Assembly (NCBI GenBank): GCA_900167215.1
Contig: FUZS01000005.1
Location: 1 to 64,000 of the forward strand
From: [Eubacterium] yurii
Lineage (GTDB): Bacteria > Bacillota > Clostridia > Peptostreptococcales > Filifactoraceae
DNA length: 64,000 bases
Direction of reading: 5' to 3'
This document shows, piece after piece, positions 45,190 through 53,826 of the stretch. The notes below the pieces were generated by a model, which was not told the DNA's origin, did no database searches, and saw only the letters and a program-made list of their open reading frames with translations. Each line of letters opens with the position of its first letter. Position 1 is the first letter of the stretch. A program made the translations under genes and the position numbers.

Positions 45190-46815
45190 ATGTCCACTGC
45201 ACTATACAGGAAGTACAGACCTGATAATTTTGAAAATATAATAGGGCAAAGCCAAGTAACTGATGTCTTGAAAAATCAAATCAAAGAAGATAAGATTTCT
45301 CATGCCTATGTTTTCAGTGGTACTCGTGGAACCGGCAAGACATCTACAGCAAAGGTCTTTGCAAAGTCTCTGAATTGTCAAAACTACAGTCAGGAAAACG
45401 GACCGTGCAATCATTGTGAAAGCTGTCTAAATGACTATGTGGACACTATAGAGATAGATGCGGCATCAAATAACTCGGTAGACAATATAAGAGCCTTGAA
45501 AGACAATATAATCTACAGACCTTCATTTGGAAGGTACAAGGTTTATATAATCGACGAGGTTCATATGCTTTCCATAGGCGCCTTCAATGCCTTACTCAAG
45601 ACTCTTGAAGAACCGCCGGAGCATGTAATTTTTATTTTGGCAACCACTGAGATAAATAAGATTCCTGCTACCATTTTGTCAAGATGTCAAAAATTTGAGT
45701 TTAAAAAGGTAAGTATAGAAGATATCAAATCAAGGCTGAAATTTATAGTGGAAAATGAAGATATTCCCTATGATGTTGACGCCATAGACTATATTGCGAC
45801 CATGAGCGACGGTGGGCTAAGAGATGCTATATCCACTCTTGATCAGGTGGCATCGCTTGGTCGTATCACTATGGAAAATCTTGATTTTGTAACAGGTATG
45901 ACGTCTATAGCAAAAATAGATGAGTATTTAAAGAGTGTATTTACAAAAAATACATTTGAATCTTTAAAGACAGTTAATGAGATGACCTCAGATAATGTAG
46001 ACATCAAAAAACTTCCGTCTCAGATAATATCAAGATTGCTGGATATAATTTATCTGCAAAATAATGTTAAAACTGATGTAAAAATGCTTGATAGCTTGGA
46101 AGAATTGCTAAGCTTGTCAAAAGACGAGGATATTTCCGGCTTGATTGTGGAGATAAGTGAGTTAGAAAGCGATATGAAGTATGCCTCCTTTCCTGATATT
46201 TTATTCCAATCTTTCACAGTGAAAAAATGTCAAAATGTAAGTTCAAATCAGGATATATCAGCTCTTGTAAAGGAGATAAGTGCTCTTAAACAAAGAATTG
46301 AAAATCTTGAAAAGGGTATTTCATCCAATGTAGGTGAATTAAAAACTTCAGATTCCAATCAAGATGAGACTAAAGAAAATAAAGATGAAAAATCACAAAG
46401 CGCAAGCGATAAGAAAAGTATAGAAAAGATAAGTGATGAGATTAGCGAAAAGGAAAAGGCTGATATAGACTTTGTAAAGTCTATATTGGGTGATGTGCAT
46501 AATGTGCTTAGAAGTAAGAGTCATATGCCTGTTTCCGCATTTTTGATAGAGGGAAATATCAGAAGATATGTAGAAGACACAATATATATATCATATGACA
46601 GCTCTCACGGTTTTCACAAGACCAAGATAGAAGAAGAAGGAAACAAAAATTTATTAAAAGAGGCTTTTGCACAAATACTGTCCAAAGATGTTGAAATTTG
46701 TATAGTATTTGATGATGATATAATAAAGAGAAATGTCGAAGAGGAAGACGCAAATATAAAAAAACAGATGCAGGATTTGCTCGGAGATGTAAATGTAGAA
46801 ATAATAAATGATTAA
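45190..46815 (+). CDS. dnaX: DNA polymerase III subunit gamma/tau
   Basis: Clamp-loader ATPase. 541 residues. Walker A GTRGTGKTSTAK (about 44-55), a zinc site of four cysteines between about 63 and 80 (CQNY...CNHCESC), Walker B/DEVHML (about 116) and sensor I ATTEINKIPATILSRCQKF. Then the collar domain to about 365, an acidic coil (KENKDEKSQSASDKKS, about 400) and a small C-terminal domain. No frameshift slippage site is evident. It begins the dnaX-ybaB pair with a GGAGAT ribosome site. Confidence 0.95.
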   Translation: MSTALYRKYRPDNFENIIGQSQVTDVLKNQIKEDKISHAYVFSGTRGTGKTSTAKVFAKSLNCQNYSQENGPCNHCESCLNDYVDTIEIDAASNNSVDNIRALKDNIIYRPSFGRYKVYIIDEVHMLSIGAFNALLKTLEEPPEHVIFILATTEINKIPATILSRCQKFEFKKVSIEDIKSRLKFIVENEDIPYDVDAIDYIATMSDGGLRDAISTLDQVASLGRITMENLDFVTGMTSIAKIDEYLKSVFTKNTFESLKTVNEMTSDNVDIKKLPSQIISRLLDIIYLQNNVKTDVKMLDSLEELLSLSKDEDISGLIVEISELESDMKYASFPDILFQSFTVKKCQNVSSNQDISALVKEISALKQRIENLEKGISSNVGELKTSDSNQDETKENKDEKSQSASDKKSIEKISDEISEKEKADIDFVKSILGDVHNVLRSKSHMPVSAFLIEGNIRRYVEDTIYISYDSSHGFHKTKIEEEGNKNLLKEAFAQILSKDVEICIVFDDDIIKRNVEEEDANIKKQMQDLLGDVNVEIIND

Positions 46816-46828
46816 AGGAGACTAAAAA

Positions 46829-47173
46829 ATGGCAAAAAAAGGTGGCTTTCCGGGGATGATGCCGGGAAATATGAACAATATGCTAAAGCAAGTTCAAAAA
46901 ATGCAAAATGATATGCAAAAAATGCAAGAAGAACTTTCAAATAAGGAGTTTGAAACAACTTCAGGCGGTGGCGCTGTTACTGTAAGAGTAAACGGTAAAA
47001 AAGAGCTCTTGTCTATAAAGATTAAGGAAGAAGTAGTGGATAAGGATGATGTTGAAATGTTGGAAGATTTGATATTGTCTGCTGTCAATCAGGCTATGTC
47101 ACAAGCTGATGCAAGCATGTCATCAGGACTTTCATCTGTAACAGGCGGTATGAATATACCGGGCTTATTCTAA
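46829..47173 (+). CDS. ybaB: YbaB/EbfC nucleoid-associated protein
   Basis: 114 residues: Met/Gln-rich N-terminus ([20 protein letters not shown], about 9-28), a helical hairpin and the central beta sheet ([20 protein letters not shown], about 48-67). Binds DNA as a dimer. It lies 13 nt after dnaX. The usual third gene, recR, does not follow; a terminator and the opposite-strand dps come instead. Confidence 0.95.
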   Translation: MAKKGGFPGMMPGNMNNMLKQVQKMQNDMQKMQEELSNKEFETTSGGGAVTVRVNGKKELLSIKIKEEVVDKDDVEMLEDLILSAVNQAMSQADASMSSGLSSVTGGMNIPGLF

Positions 47174-47203
47174 TAGTAAAATTTCTTAGAAACAATATAA
47201 TAC

Positions 47204-47236
47204 AAAAATACCCGAGTTTTGTTCTCGGGTTTTTTG
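47204..47236. terminator. Bidirectional terminator between ybaB and dps
   Basis: ACCCGAG-TTTTGTT-CTCGGGT followed by TTTTTT; an A-rich 5' flank lets it serve the minus-strand dps gene as well. Confidence 0.9.
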
Positions 47237-47254
47237 CGTTTAACATTTTATATT

Positions 47255-47695
47255 TTATTTAGAGTATGCTTTTAGCATCCATACTGTCTTTTCATATCCA
47301 GCAAGCATTCCTGTAAACATATCTTCGCTCACCTTATCTCCTGCTTCTTCAGCAAGTTTGAGTCCGTCTCTTAGGCTTTTTTCCATATATTCATAGTCTG
47401 CAAGCACAGATTTTACAAGAGCTTCAGATTTTATTCCTTCACTCTTTGCTTCTTTTATCTTAGCGTGTTTTAGATAGTCCTCAAGTGTTGCAAGAGGTCT
47501 TTCACCAAGTTGCAATACTCTTTCAGCTACTACGTCAATTTGCTCAGCTATCTTATCGTATTCAGATTCAAGAGCTGGATGTAATGTGAAAAATGCATTT
47601 CCTTCAACATTCCAGTGATAGTTGTGTATCTTTGTATATAAAACATGTAAATCGCTAAGATGATTGTTTAAAAATTCTACTAATTTCTTTGACAT
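47255..47695 (-). CDS. dps: Dps-family ferritin-like DNA-protection protein
   Basis: 146 residues, one four-helix bundle. The ferroxidase ligands are visible: H and H in KIHNYHWNVEG (about 21-31), then E and D in LESEYDKIAEQIDVVAERV (about 42-60). It stores iron using peroxide and protects DNA, useful for an anaerobe in air. RBS AAAGGAG. The upstream 150 nt is AT-rich; an ATATCAATTGATATTGAT dyad (about 47720) overlapping the promoter region could be a PerR- or Fur-like operator. Confidence 0.93.
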   Translation of the reverse strand: MSKKLVEFLNNHLSDLHVLYTKIHNYHWNVEGNAFFTLHPALESEYDKIAEQIDVVAERVLQLGERPLATLEDYLKHAKIKEAKSEGIKSEALVKSVLADYEYMEKSLRDGLKLAEEAGDKVSEDMFTGMLAGYEKTVWMLKAYSK

Positions 47696-47850
47696 AATAA
47701 TTCTCCTTTTTAAAGTTTAATATCAATTGATATTGATTGAAATATAAAGCAAAACTAAAGATTTCACTTTGAAATTAACTTTATATTTTTAGTTTGCAAC
47801 TAATACATTTATACGTTATAAATAATTTTCTAAACATAAATTTTAAAGAA

Positions 47851-49767
47851 TTATAAATTTTCTCTTAGCCAAAGTAAAATCTGTTCCAGTCTTGATACTC
47901 TTGACTGTACCTTGCCGCTTCTTGAGAGGTCGTGATTTTCACCCTTGTATATCAGCATCTTGCTCTTGACCTTATTTATTTTTAATCTTGTGAATAACTG
48001 CACAGCCTGTTCAAGTGGGCATCTGTAGTCTTGATCGCTGTGTATTATCAAAAGAGGAGTTTTAATCTTGTCTACATTTTTCATAGGTGACTTATCCCAT
48101 AGTTTTTCAGCCTCATATTCGCAGGCATTTTGGTCTGTTCCAAAATAATACCCTATGTCGCTCGTTCCGTAGAAGCTGACCCAGTTACTTATGCTCCTTT
48201 GGGTGATTGCCGCTTTAAATCTGTCAGTTTGACCTATGATGTGGTTAGTCATGTATCCACCGTACGAACCGCCCATTACGGCGAGTCTGCTCTTATCTAT
48301 TGACTGATATCTTTTTAATACTTCATCTGTTAAGTTCATCAAGTCATCATAGTCTATAGTGCCGTATTTTCCCCTTATATCTGCAAAGTCGTTATTTCTC
48401 CCGCAAGAGCCGTGAGGATTGGTGTAAAATACGAAATATCCGCTTTGAGATAAGAGATACATTTCGTAGAAGAAATTTGACGAGTACACTGTCTTAGGCC
48501 CGCCATGTATACAAAGTACGCCGGGATATTTTATGCTTTTGTCAAAGTCTTTAGGGTAGATCACATATGCTTTAAGCTTATCGTCATTTGATGAAAATTC
48601 AAATTCGTCTAATTTATATGATGAGATGGCATTTTCAAATTTTGATGAAAAATCTGTAATATTTGTCTTGCTTTTTAAGTCATAAGACATATTTTTAAGA
48701 GCATATGTGTAAAGTTCCTGCATATTATGCTTGTCAAAACCGCAAATTAGCAAAGATTTGTCCAAAAATTCAAAGTCGTCTACTATTTTTACATCATCAA
48801 AGTATTTTTCTATTTTTTGATTAGAAAGGAGGTAGATGCTTGATTTATCATCTCTTGTAGTCAAAAAGTAGATTGAATCTCCTACCTGTTTTGTTTTGCT
48901 TGATATCTTGTATCTTAGGTCGCTGTTAGTGGAATTGCCAAGTGAATATTCGTTATCGCAGTAAAGCTCCAATTTTGCACCTTTAAGCTTGTAAAATTTT
49001 GGATTTTCGTTTATACCGTAGCTTTTAATATCACTGGCAAGGGTGATGATATCTTCTCCAATTTTATAAATCTCAGATATTTCAAAGTCCATCTTATCGT
49101 AGATAGCTCTTGTGCTATTTTCATCTATATTATGGATGTAAAGCTTGGTATAAGGTGTATATACATCTGATTTTTCGTTTGTTATGAAGTATATATCTCT
49201 ATCGTATATATTGACAAAGGATATAGATTCATTGACATTGGAAATAAGTTTTAGTTTGTTTTGTGCCATATCATATACATAGGCTCTTGAGATGTCGTTG
49301 TAAGTGTAAGAAGCTCCATTTTCGACAAAATTCACCCTTGTTATTTCATGTTTAAATTCTTCTTTTTCAATATTTTCATCAATTTTTTCAGATGTAACTA
49401 TTACAAGATATCTGTTATCTACTACATGGAAGTTACTTATTTCAAATGGAATATTGAAGCTTTGAGAGTATTTTCTTGAATTTAAGCCCTGGATGTAGAT
49501 TTTTGTATAGGATTTTTTCTTTATTTTCTCAGATTTTGCAGTGTAAATCAGATGATTGTTGTCGATAAATTTGTATATTACAGGGCTGTTGAAAAGTTTG
49601 AGTCTTGAAATTTTGTCTCCGTCATATAAGAAGAGTTTGTTATCGTATTTATTTTTCTTATAATTCATACTTGCTACACTAAAGACAAGCTTGTTTCCCA
49701 CCTTGTTCTTTTGTAGATTATTCACAAATCTCATCTTTTCAAAATCTCTTATTATCTTATCTTTCAT
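47851..49767 (-). CDS. S9 family peptidase (prolyl oligopeptidase-like)
   Basis: 638 residues from the preferred start. The N-terminal beta-propeller (about 1-370) is followed by an alpha/beta-hydrolase domain with nucleophile in GGSYGGYM (Ser about 496), Asp in HSDQDYRCP (about 582) and His in KGENHDLSRSG (about 613). Cytosolic, cleaving short peptides or acyl-peptides. The frame could start nine codons earlier, but TAAGGAGAT lies just before the ATG at 49767. Stands alone between dps and element A5. Confidence 0.93.
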   Translation of the reverse strand: MKDKIIRDFEKMRFVNNLQKNKVGNKLVFSVASMNYKKNKYDNKLFLYDGDKISRLKLFNSPVIYKFIDNNHLIYTAKSEKIKKKSYTKIYIQGLNSRKYSQSFNIPFEISNFHVVDNRYLVIVTSEKIDENIEKEEFKHEITRVNFVENGASYTYNDISRAYVYDMAQNKLKLISNVNESISFVNIYDRDIYFITNEKSDVYTPYTKLYIHNIDENSTRAIYDKMDFEISEIYKIGEDIITLASDIKSYGINENPKFYKLKGAKLELYCDNEYSLGNSTNSDLRYKISSKTKQVGDSIYFLTTRDDKSSIYLLSNQKIEKYFDDVKIVDDFEFLDKSLLICGFDKHNMQELYTYALKNMSYDLKSKTNITDFSSKFENAISSYKLDEFEFSSNDDKLKAYVIYPKDFDKSIKYPGVLCIHGGPKTVYSSNFFYEMYLLSQSGYFVFYTNPHGSCGRNNDFADIRGKYGTIDYDDLMNLTDEVLKRYQSIDKSRLAVMGGSYGGYMTNHIIGQTDRFKAAITQRSISNWVSFYGTSDIGYYFGTDQNACEYEAEKLWDKSPMKNVDKIKTPLLIIHSDQDYRCPLEQAVQLFTRLKINKVKSKMLIYKGENHDLSRSGKVQSRVSRLEQILLWLRENL

Positions 49768-49823
49768 CTCAATCTCCTTAAAAAAGTTGTACACTAAAAA
49801 TTGTTAGAATTATTGAAGAACTA

Positions 49824-49946
49824 TTTAATGCTGAAAAACTATCAAAAAGCTTTGTAAGTTTATTACAGAAAGATTATTGATAATCTGCAAAATAAATAAT
49901 TTGGTAAAATAACAATCTTGGCTTTATAAATGTGATTAGCATAAAA
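49824..49946 (-). repeat. Dispersed element, family A (copy A5, reverse)
   Basis: TTAATGCTGAAAAACTATCAAAAAG ... CTTGGCTTTATAAATGTGATTAGCAT. Inverse of A1. The rest of the 350-nt spacer holds only the terminator below. Confidence 0.65.
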
Positions 49947-50075
49947 TATTTATAATTAAGCCGGAATTTCTAAATCATTGTAATTAAATACTTGATAACT
50001 AATCCATAGAATAAAAAGTAGTATTAGTTATTCTATGACGAAAAAGTAATGGGAATCGCAACTTTTAATTTGTTC

Positions 50076-50106
50076 AAAAAAAGCACAGACCTTTCGGAAT
50101 GTGCTA
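50076..50106 (-). terminator. Terminator of the two-component operon
   Basis: On the minus strand AGCACA-TTCCGAAAGGTC-TGTGCT followed by TTTTTTTG. Confidence 0.85.
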
Positions 50107-50118
50107 TAAATATCTTTT

Positions 50119-51366
50119 CTATTGCGGACTTTTGACATCTGCCGCATTCATTATTACCTTGAAAGTAGTGCCTTTTTCTGCTGAACTTTCCACTGATATT
50201 TTCATATTGTTTTCGTCAGTGATTTTTTTCGCTATTGAAAGTCCCAGTCCGTATCCTCCATGCTCTTTGTTTCTTGACTTGTCCACTCTGTAGAATCTTT
50301 CAAATATATGAGCTATCTCATGCTTAGGTATTACAGGTCCAAAGTTGTTCAGCTCAAATTTTATCTTTGATTGCTCTTTTTTTAGTTTTGCTGTTATACA
50401 TGTCTCTTCATAAGAGTATTTACAAGCATTTTCAAGCAGAATTGACAGTAAACTTACCAGCTGTTTTTCGTTTGCTGTGGTATAGAGATTTTCGTCTATC
50501 GTACTGGCATAATTTATGATTACATTTTTTTCAAAGGCTATGACCTCTATGCTAAGTATAAGCGAAAATAGGGTGTCGCTGACATTTATAGTCGTCTTTG
50601 AATTATCTATTCTATTTGCATCTGACTTGGCAAGGAAGAGCATCTCTTCAATGAGGTTTTTCATCTGTTTTGCTTCCTGTTTGCTTGCCTGTATCCATTT
50701 TATCTGACTTTGTATGGTGTCAGACTTGTTATTTTCCAGTATATCCATATTAGCAAGCAGGACTGTAAGCGGAGTTTTGAGCTCATGTGATGCGTCAGCT
50801 ATAAATTGCTTTTGCTGGTTCCATGTTTTTTCGACAGGCATAAGAGCCCAATTTGATAGGAAAAGCACAATGAAGAAGAAAAACAATAGCGTGATAGCTC
50901 CGGTCATTATAAAGACTACAAAAAGATTTTCAAGGTTTTTGTTGTCCCTGGAAATATCTATGAATGATATTTTCTCATAAAGTGAATAATGCTTTTTGTA
51001 ATATCTTATATCCATACTTTTTATGGTACCGATATCTTCCTGAGACTCGTGTGCCGCTTTTACAATAGATTTGAAACTCTCGTCATCCATGGATATATTA
51101 CTTTTTATCTGAGACAGTATTACTCCGCTTTCGTCTATATTTACTATGAAAAGCGGAACAAACTGCAATTCCTTGAGTACTTTATTGGTCTGAGGCTCAG
51201 AAAATTTTGTTATGTCAAGAGTGGATATGGTCTTTAAATCCTCAACGCTCTTGTCATAGGTTGATTTAACGTTTGATTGATACATCAGTGTAAATACAAA
51301 AAATAGTATTATGCTGACAAGTATCATGGTAATTGCAATAAATTTGATTTTCAGTTGTCTAAGCAT
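50119..51366 (-). CDS. Membrane sensor histidine kinase
   Basis: 415 residues. Two membrane helices (about 8-28 and 152-176) bracket an extracytoplasmic sensor region of about 120 residues. There is no obvious HAMP domain. Then the H-box FIADASHELKTPLTVL (about 188-203), N-box LLENACKYS (about 314) and G-box GYGLGLSIAK (about 375). It starts at the last base of the response-regulator stop, so the two are coupled. The signal is unknown. Confidence 0.94.
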   Translation of the reverse strand: MLRQLKIKFIAITMILVSIILFFVFTLMYQSNVKSTYDKSVEDLKTISTLDITKFSEPQTNKVLKELQFVPLFIVNIDESGVILSQIKSNISMDDESFKSIVKAAHESQEDIGTIKSMDIRYYKKHYSLYEKISFIDISRDNKNLENLFVVFIMTGAITLLFFFFIVLFLSNWALMPVEKTWNQQKQFIADASHELKTPLTVLLANMDILENNKSDTIQSQIKWIQASKQEAKQMKNLIEEMLFLAKSDANRIDNSKTTINVSDTLFSLILSIEVIAFEKNVIINYASTIDENLYTTANEKQLVSLLSILLENACKYSYEETCITAKLKKEQSKIKFELNNFGPVIPKHEIAHIFERFYRVDKSRNKEHGGYGLGLSIAKKITDENNMKISVESSAEKGTTFKVIMNAADVKSPQ

Positions 51367-52037
51367 TATTCAAAATCCAGCTTGTAGCCGACCTTTCTAA
51401 TAGTTTGGATTACTACTTTGGATTTTAAAAACTGCAATTTCTTTCTAAGGAATGAAATATACACTTCCACATTGTTATCTGCGGCATCTGAGTCTATTCC
51501 CCACACTTTTACTATGATATCTTCCTTTGTAGATATTATTTGAGGGTGAGTCATCAGCATCCTCATTATTTCAAATTCCTTATATCCTAATTGGATAGAT
51601 TTTGTACTGCTTTTTATTTGATTACTGTCAAGGTCTAATGACAGGTCACCAAATGAAAGCTCGTTTAATACTACCTCACCTTTTCTTCTTGTTATCGATC
51701 TTAATCTTGCAAGCAATTCTTTAGTTTCGAAAGGTTTTGTCATATAATCGTCAGCACCGAAGTCAAGGCCTCTTATTATGTCATCAGTTTGACTTAGGGC
51801 TGTAAGCATTATGATTGGAGTTTCTATCTTCTCGTTTCTGAGCTTTTTTAACACTTCAAAACCGTTGAGTCTTGGGAGCATCGCATCCAATATTATGGCA
51901 TCGTATGAAAAACCGCTGGCAAATTCATATCCTTCTTGACCGTCATTTACCACGTCTACGAGGTATTTTTCCTTTTTTAAAAGCTCGCCAATGGCATCCG
52001 CCAATCTTACTTCATCTTCTACAACCAGCACGTTCAT
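51366..52037 (-). CDS. OmpR-family response regulator
   Basis: 223 residues. Receiver domain (phospho-acceptor D in IILDAMLPRLNGFE, about 51; switch and lysine in DDYMTKPF) and a C-terminal winged helix (about 125-223; DSDAADNNVEVYISFLRKKL recognition segment). Three close ATGs exist; AGGAG fits the third best (52037). It pairs with the kinase that follows and lies 120 nt after nadK on the same strand. Confidence 0.94.
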   Translation of the reverse strand: MNVLVVEDEVRLADAIGELLKKEKYLVDVVNDGQEGYEFASGFSYDAIILDAMLPRLNGFEVLKKLRNEKIETPIIMLTALSQTDDIIRGLDFGADDYMTKPFETKELLARLRSITRRKGEVVLNELSFGDLSLDLDSNQIKSSTKSIQLGYKEFEIMRMLMTHPQIISTKEDIIVKVWGIDSDAADNNVEVYISFLRKKLQFLKSKVVIQTIRKVGYKLDFE

Positions 52038-52158
52038 GCTCATCATCTCCTAAAACATTAAAACTACACAAAAATATATAAAATTACATCAATTATCCAG
52101 TAAAAAACAGTTTTCCTTACTTCTATTATACCGCTGTTACTTAAATATAAATTAAACA

Positions 52159-52974
52159 TTAGAGGAATTTTTCCTTTACCTTCTTCCAAAATCTGTACTT
52201 TTCAAGTCTAAGCAGTTTAATTTTATAATTTGAATATGTTATCTCTATATCGTGCAATTTTTCATACTTGAACTGTATGGCATCCGCCAAGAAAATTGTA
52301 GTATTTTGATATTGATTTTCCGGAGTTATCTTTACCTTTGATTTGTAAGGCAGGATGATACTCGATGTAAGTGAGCGATATGCGTTGGAATTAAGTGGAG
52401 CAATAGGTGTCACTTGGATGACATTGAGCCTTGGATCTATGATACTGCCTGAAGCGGAATAGTTGTAAGCTGTAGAGCCTGTGGATGATGATATTATGAT
52501 ACCGTCTCCTGAAAATGACTCTATATGATTGCCATCTATGGACAAATCCACATGCACTGTCTTATTTTTATATCCTTTTATTGCAAACTCGTTTATGGAA
52601 TGCAGCTCAAAATTTCTTAGGCTGGTCTTTACCATAGCTTTAAGAGGTATTATTTTTTGTATTTCATAATTTGAGCTTTTGATACAGTTAATAAGATAGT
52701 CTATTTCTGACGGCAGAGAGTCTTGGAAAAAACCGAGATGTCCTGTATTTATTCCGGTGAAAATGCACTTTGGATATTGCAATTCGTGTACAATTTTCAA
52801 AAAAGAGCCATCGCCACCTATTGATATTACCATATCGCAAGTCTCATCAAACTCACGCATTATTTCAAAGCCGTTTTTCAAGAGCTTATCCATCAAAGTA
52901 GGGTAGACTTTTTTTGATGAAAAGTTGAAATTGGATTTTATATATATTTTTTTAATAGTTTTTGTAACTTTCAT
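52159..52974 (-). CDS. nadK: NAD kinase
   Basis: Makes NADP from NAD and ATP. 271 residues: SIGGDGSFLK (about 51-60, the GGDG catalytic loop), TGINTGHLGFFQD (about 71-83), the central ISSSTGSTAYNYSASGSI (about 160-177) and APLNSNAYRSLTSSI near 195. RBS AGGAGAT. Probably independent of, or first in, the minus-strand group with the two-component system. Confidence 0.93.
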   Translation of the reverse strand: MKVTKTIKKIYIKSNFNFSSKKVYPTLMDKLLKNGFEIMREFDETCDMVISIGGDGSFLKIVHELQYPKCIFTGINTGHLGFFQDSLPSEIDYLINCIKSSNYEIQKIIPLKAMVKTSLRNFELHSINEFAIKGYKNKTVHVDLSIDGNHIESFSGDGIIISSSTGSTAYNYSASGSIIDPRLNVIQVTPIAPLNSNAYRSLTSSIILPYKSKVKITPENQYQNTTIFLADAIQFKYEKLHDIEITYSNYKIKLLRLEKYRFWKKVKEKFL

Positions 52975-53154
52975 ATAAATCTCCTGAACTTATTTTTGCA
53001 TATTATATCATAAAGTTAAAATATTTTATATAAATATGTCAAAATAAATGATTTTGTTATAAGCTTTAATATTATTGAAAATGTCAATACTTATAGTTGC
53101 TTAAATAATATATATTGTAGATAGGGATGCTTTCTATTTATCTTTGATATTAAA

Positions 53155-53276
53155 AGCTAATAAAATAATTGATATAATGTTTCTAGTGCAATTATAATAA
53201 GATCATAAATTATATACTGTTTTTTTAAAACTATCTATGAAAATTATCCACAAGATTAAATGGATTATAGTATGAA
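53155..53276 (+). repeat. Dispersed element, family B (copy B5)
   Basis: AAAGCTAATAAAATAATTGATA ... ATTATAATAAGATCATAAATTATATACTG ... AAAATTATCCACAAGATTAAATGG ... TAGTATG. The 180 nt before it, after nadK, show nothing else. Confidence 0.6.
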
Positions 53277-53311
53277 ATTTGATTAATATTATCTAAAATA
53301 TTATAAAACGC

Positions 53312-53340
53312 TTGACAAAACACAAAAAAGGTTTTATACT
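53312..53340 (+). promoter_or_regulatory. Promoter of the blaI-M56 operon
   Basis: TTGACA (53312-53317), 17 nt, TATACT (53335-53340). TATACTC-ACGAT-GAGAATATA around the -10 and start is an imperfect dyad, possibly the repressor operator. Confidence 0.75.
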
Positions 53341-53465
53341 CACGATGAGAATATAAATATTTTATGAATATAATTTTGTAGAAAAATAAGAACTTAATTA
53401 AAAAAATTTTATAACAATTAATATGATGGGGGGCGATTAAAATCGAATTATCAAAGGGAGAACTA

Positions 53466-53822
53466 ATGGTGATGGAAATGCTTTGGGAAGGTAAGTGTTT
53501 GGATGAAAACGGAGAGATACAGGCTTTACCGCTATCTAAGTTATTATTTGAAAAACATGGCTTAGGCAAAACTTCTTGTTATACTTTTTTTAGTAGATTA
53601 CTTGAAAAAGGAGCAATTACAAGACGTTATCCAAAGTATACATTAAAGCCTGTTGTTTCAAGAGAAGAAGCACTTAAAAAACAACAAAAAGATGCAATAG
53701 ATACGCTATTTCAAGGCTCAATCATAAACTTATGTCGTGCTTTTTTAAGTGAGAAAAGAGTAAGTAAGAAAGAACTTCAAGAAATGAAAGCTTTAATAGA
53801 CCGTTTTGATGTAGAGGAATAA
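53466..53822 (+). CDS. blaI-like: BlaI/MecI/CopY-family repressor
   Basis: At least 118 residues. A winged helix (LFEKHGLGKTSCYTFFSRLLEKG, about 35-57, then the wing TRRYPKYTLKP) is followed by a C-terminal dimerisation helix cut by the partner protease in this family. AAGGGAG is 5 nt before this ATG. But the frame upstream, from ATT 53436, reads IKIELSKGEL, which looks like the normal start of helix 1 (compare ...S-E-L-x-V-M-x-x-LW), with no ATG, GTG or TTG. A rare ATT start is possible. The M56 gene follows 4 nt later. Confidence 0.88.
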   Translation: MVMEMLWEGKCLDENGEIQALPLSKLLFEKHGLGKTSCYTFFSRLLEKGAITRRYPKYTLKPVVSREEALKKQQKDAIDTLFQGSIINLCRAFLSEKRVSKKELQEMKALIDRFDVEE

Positions 53823-53826
53823 TCCA

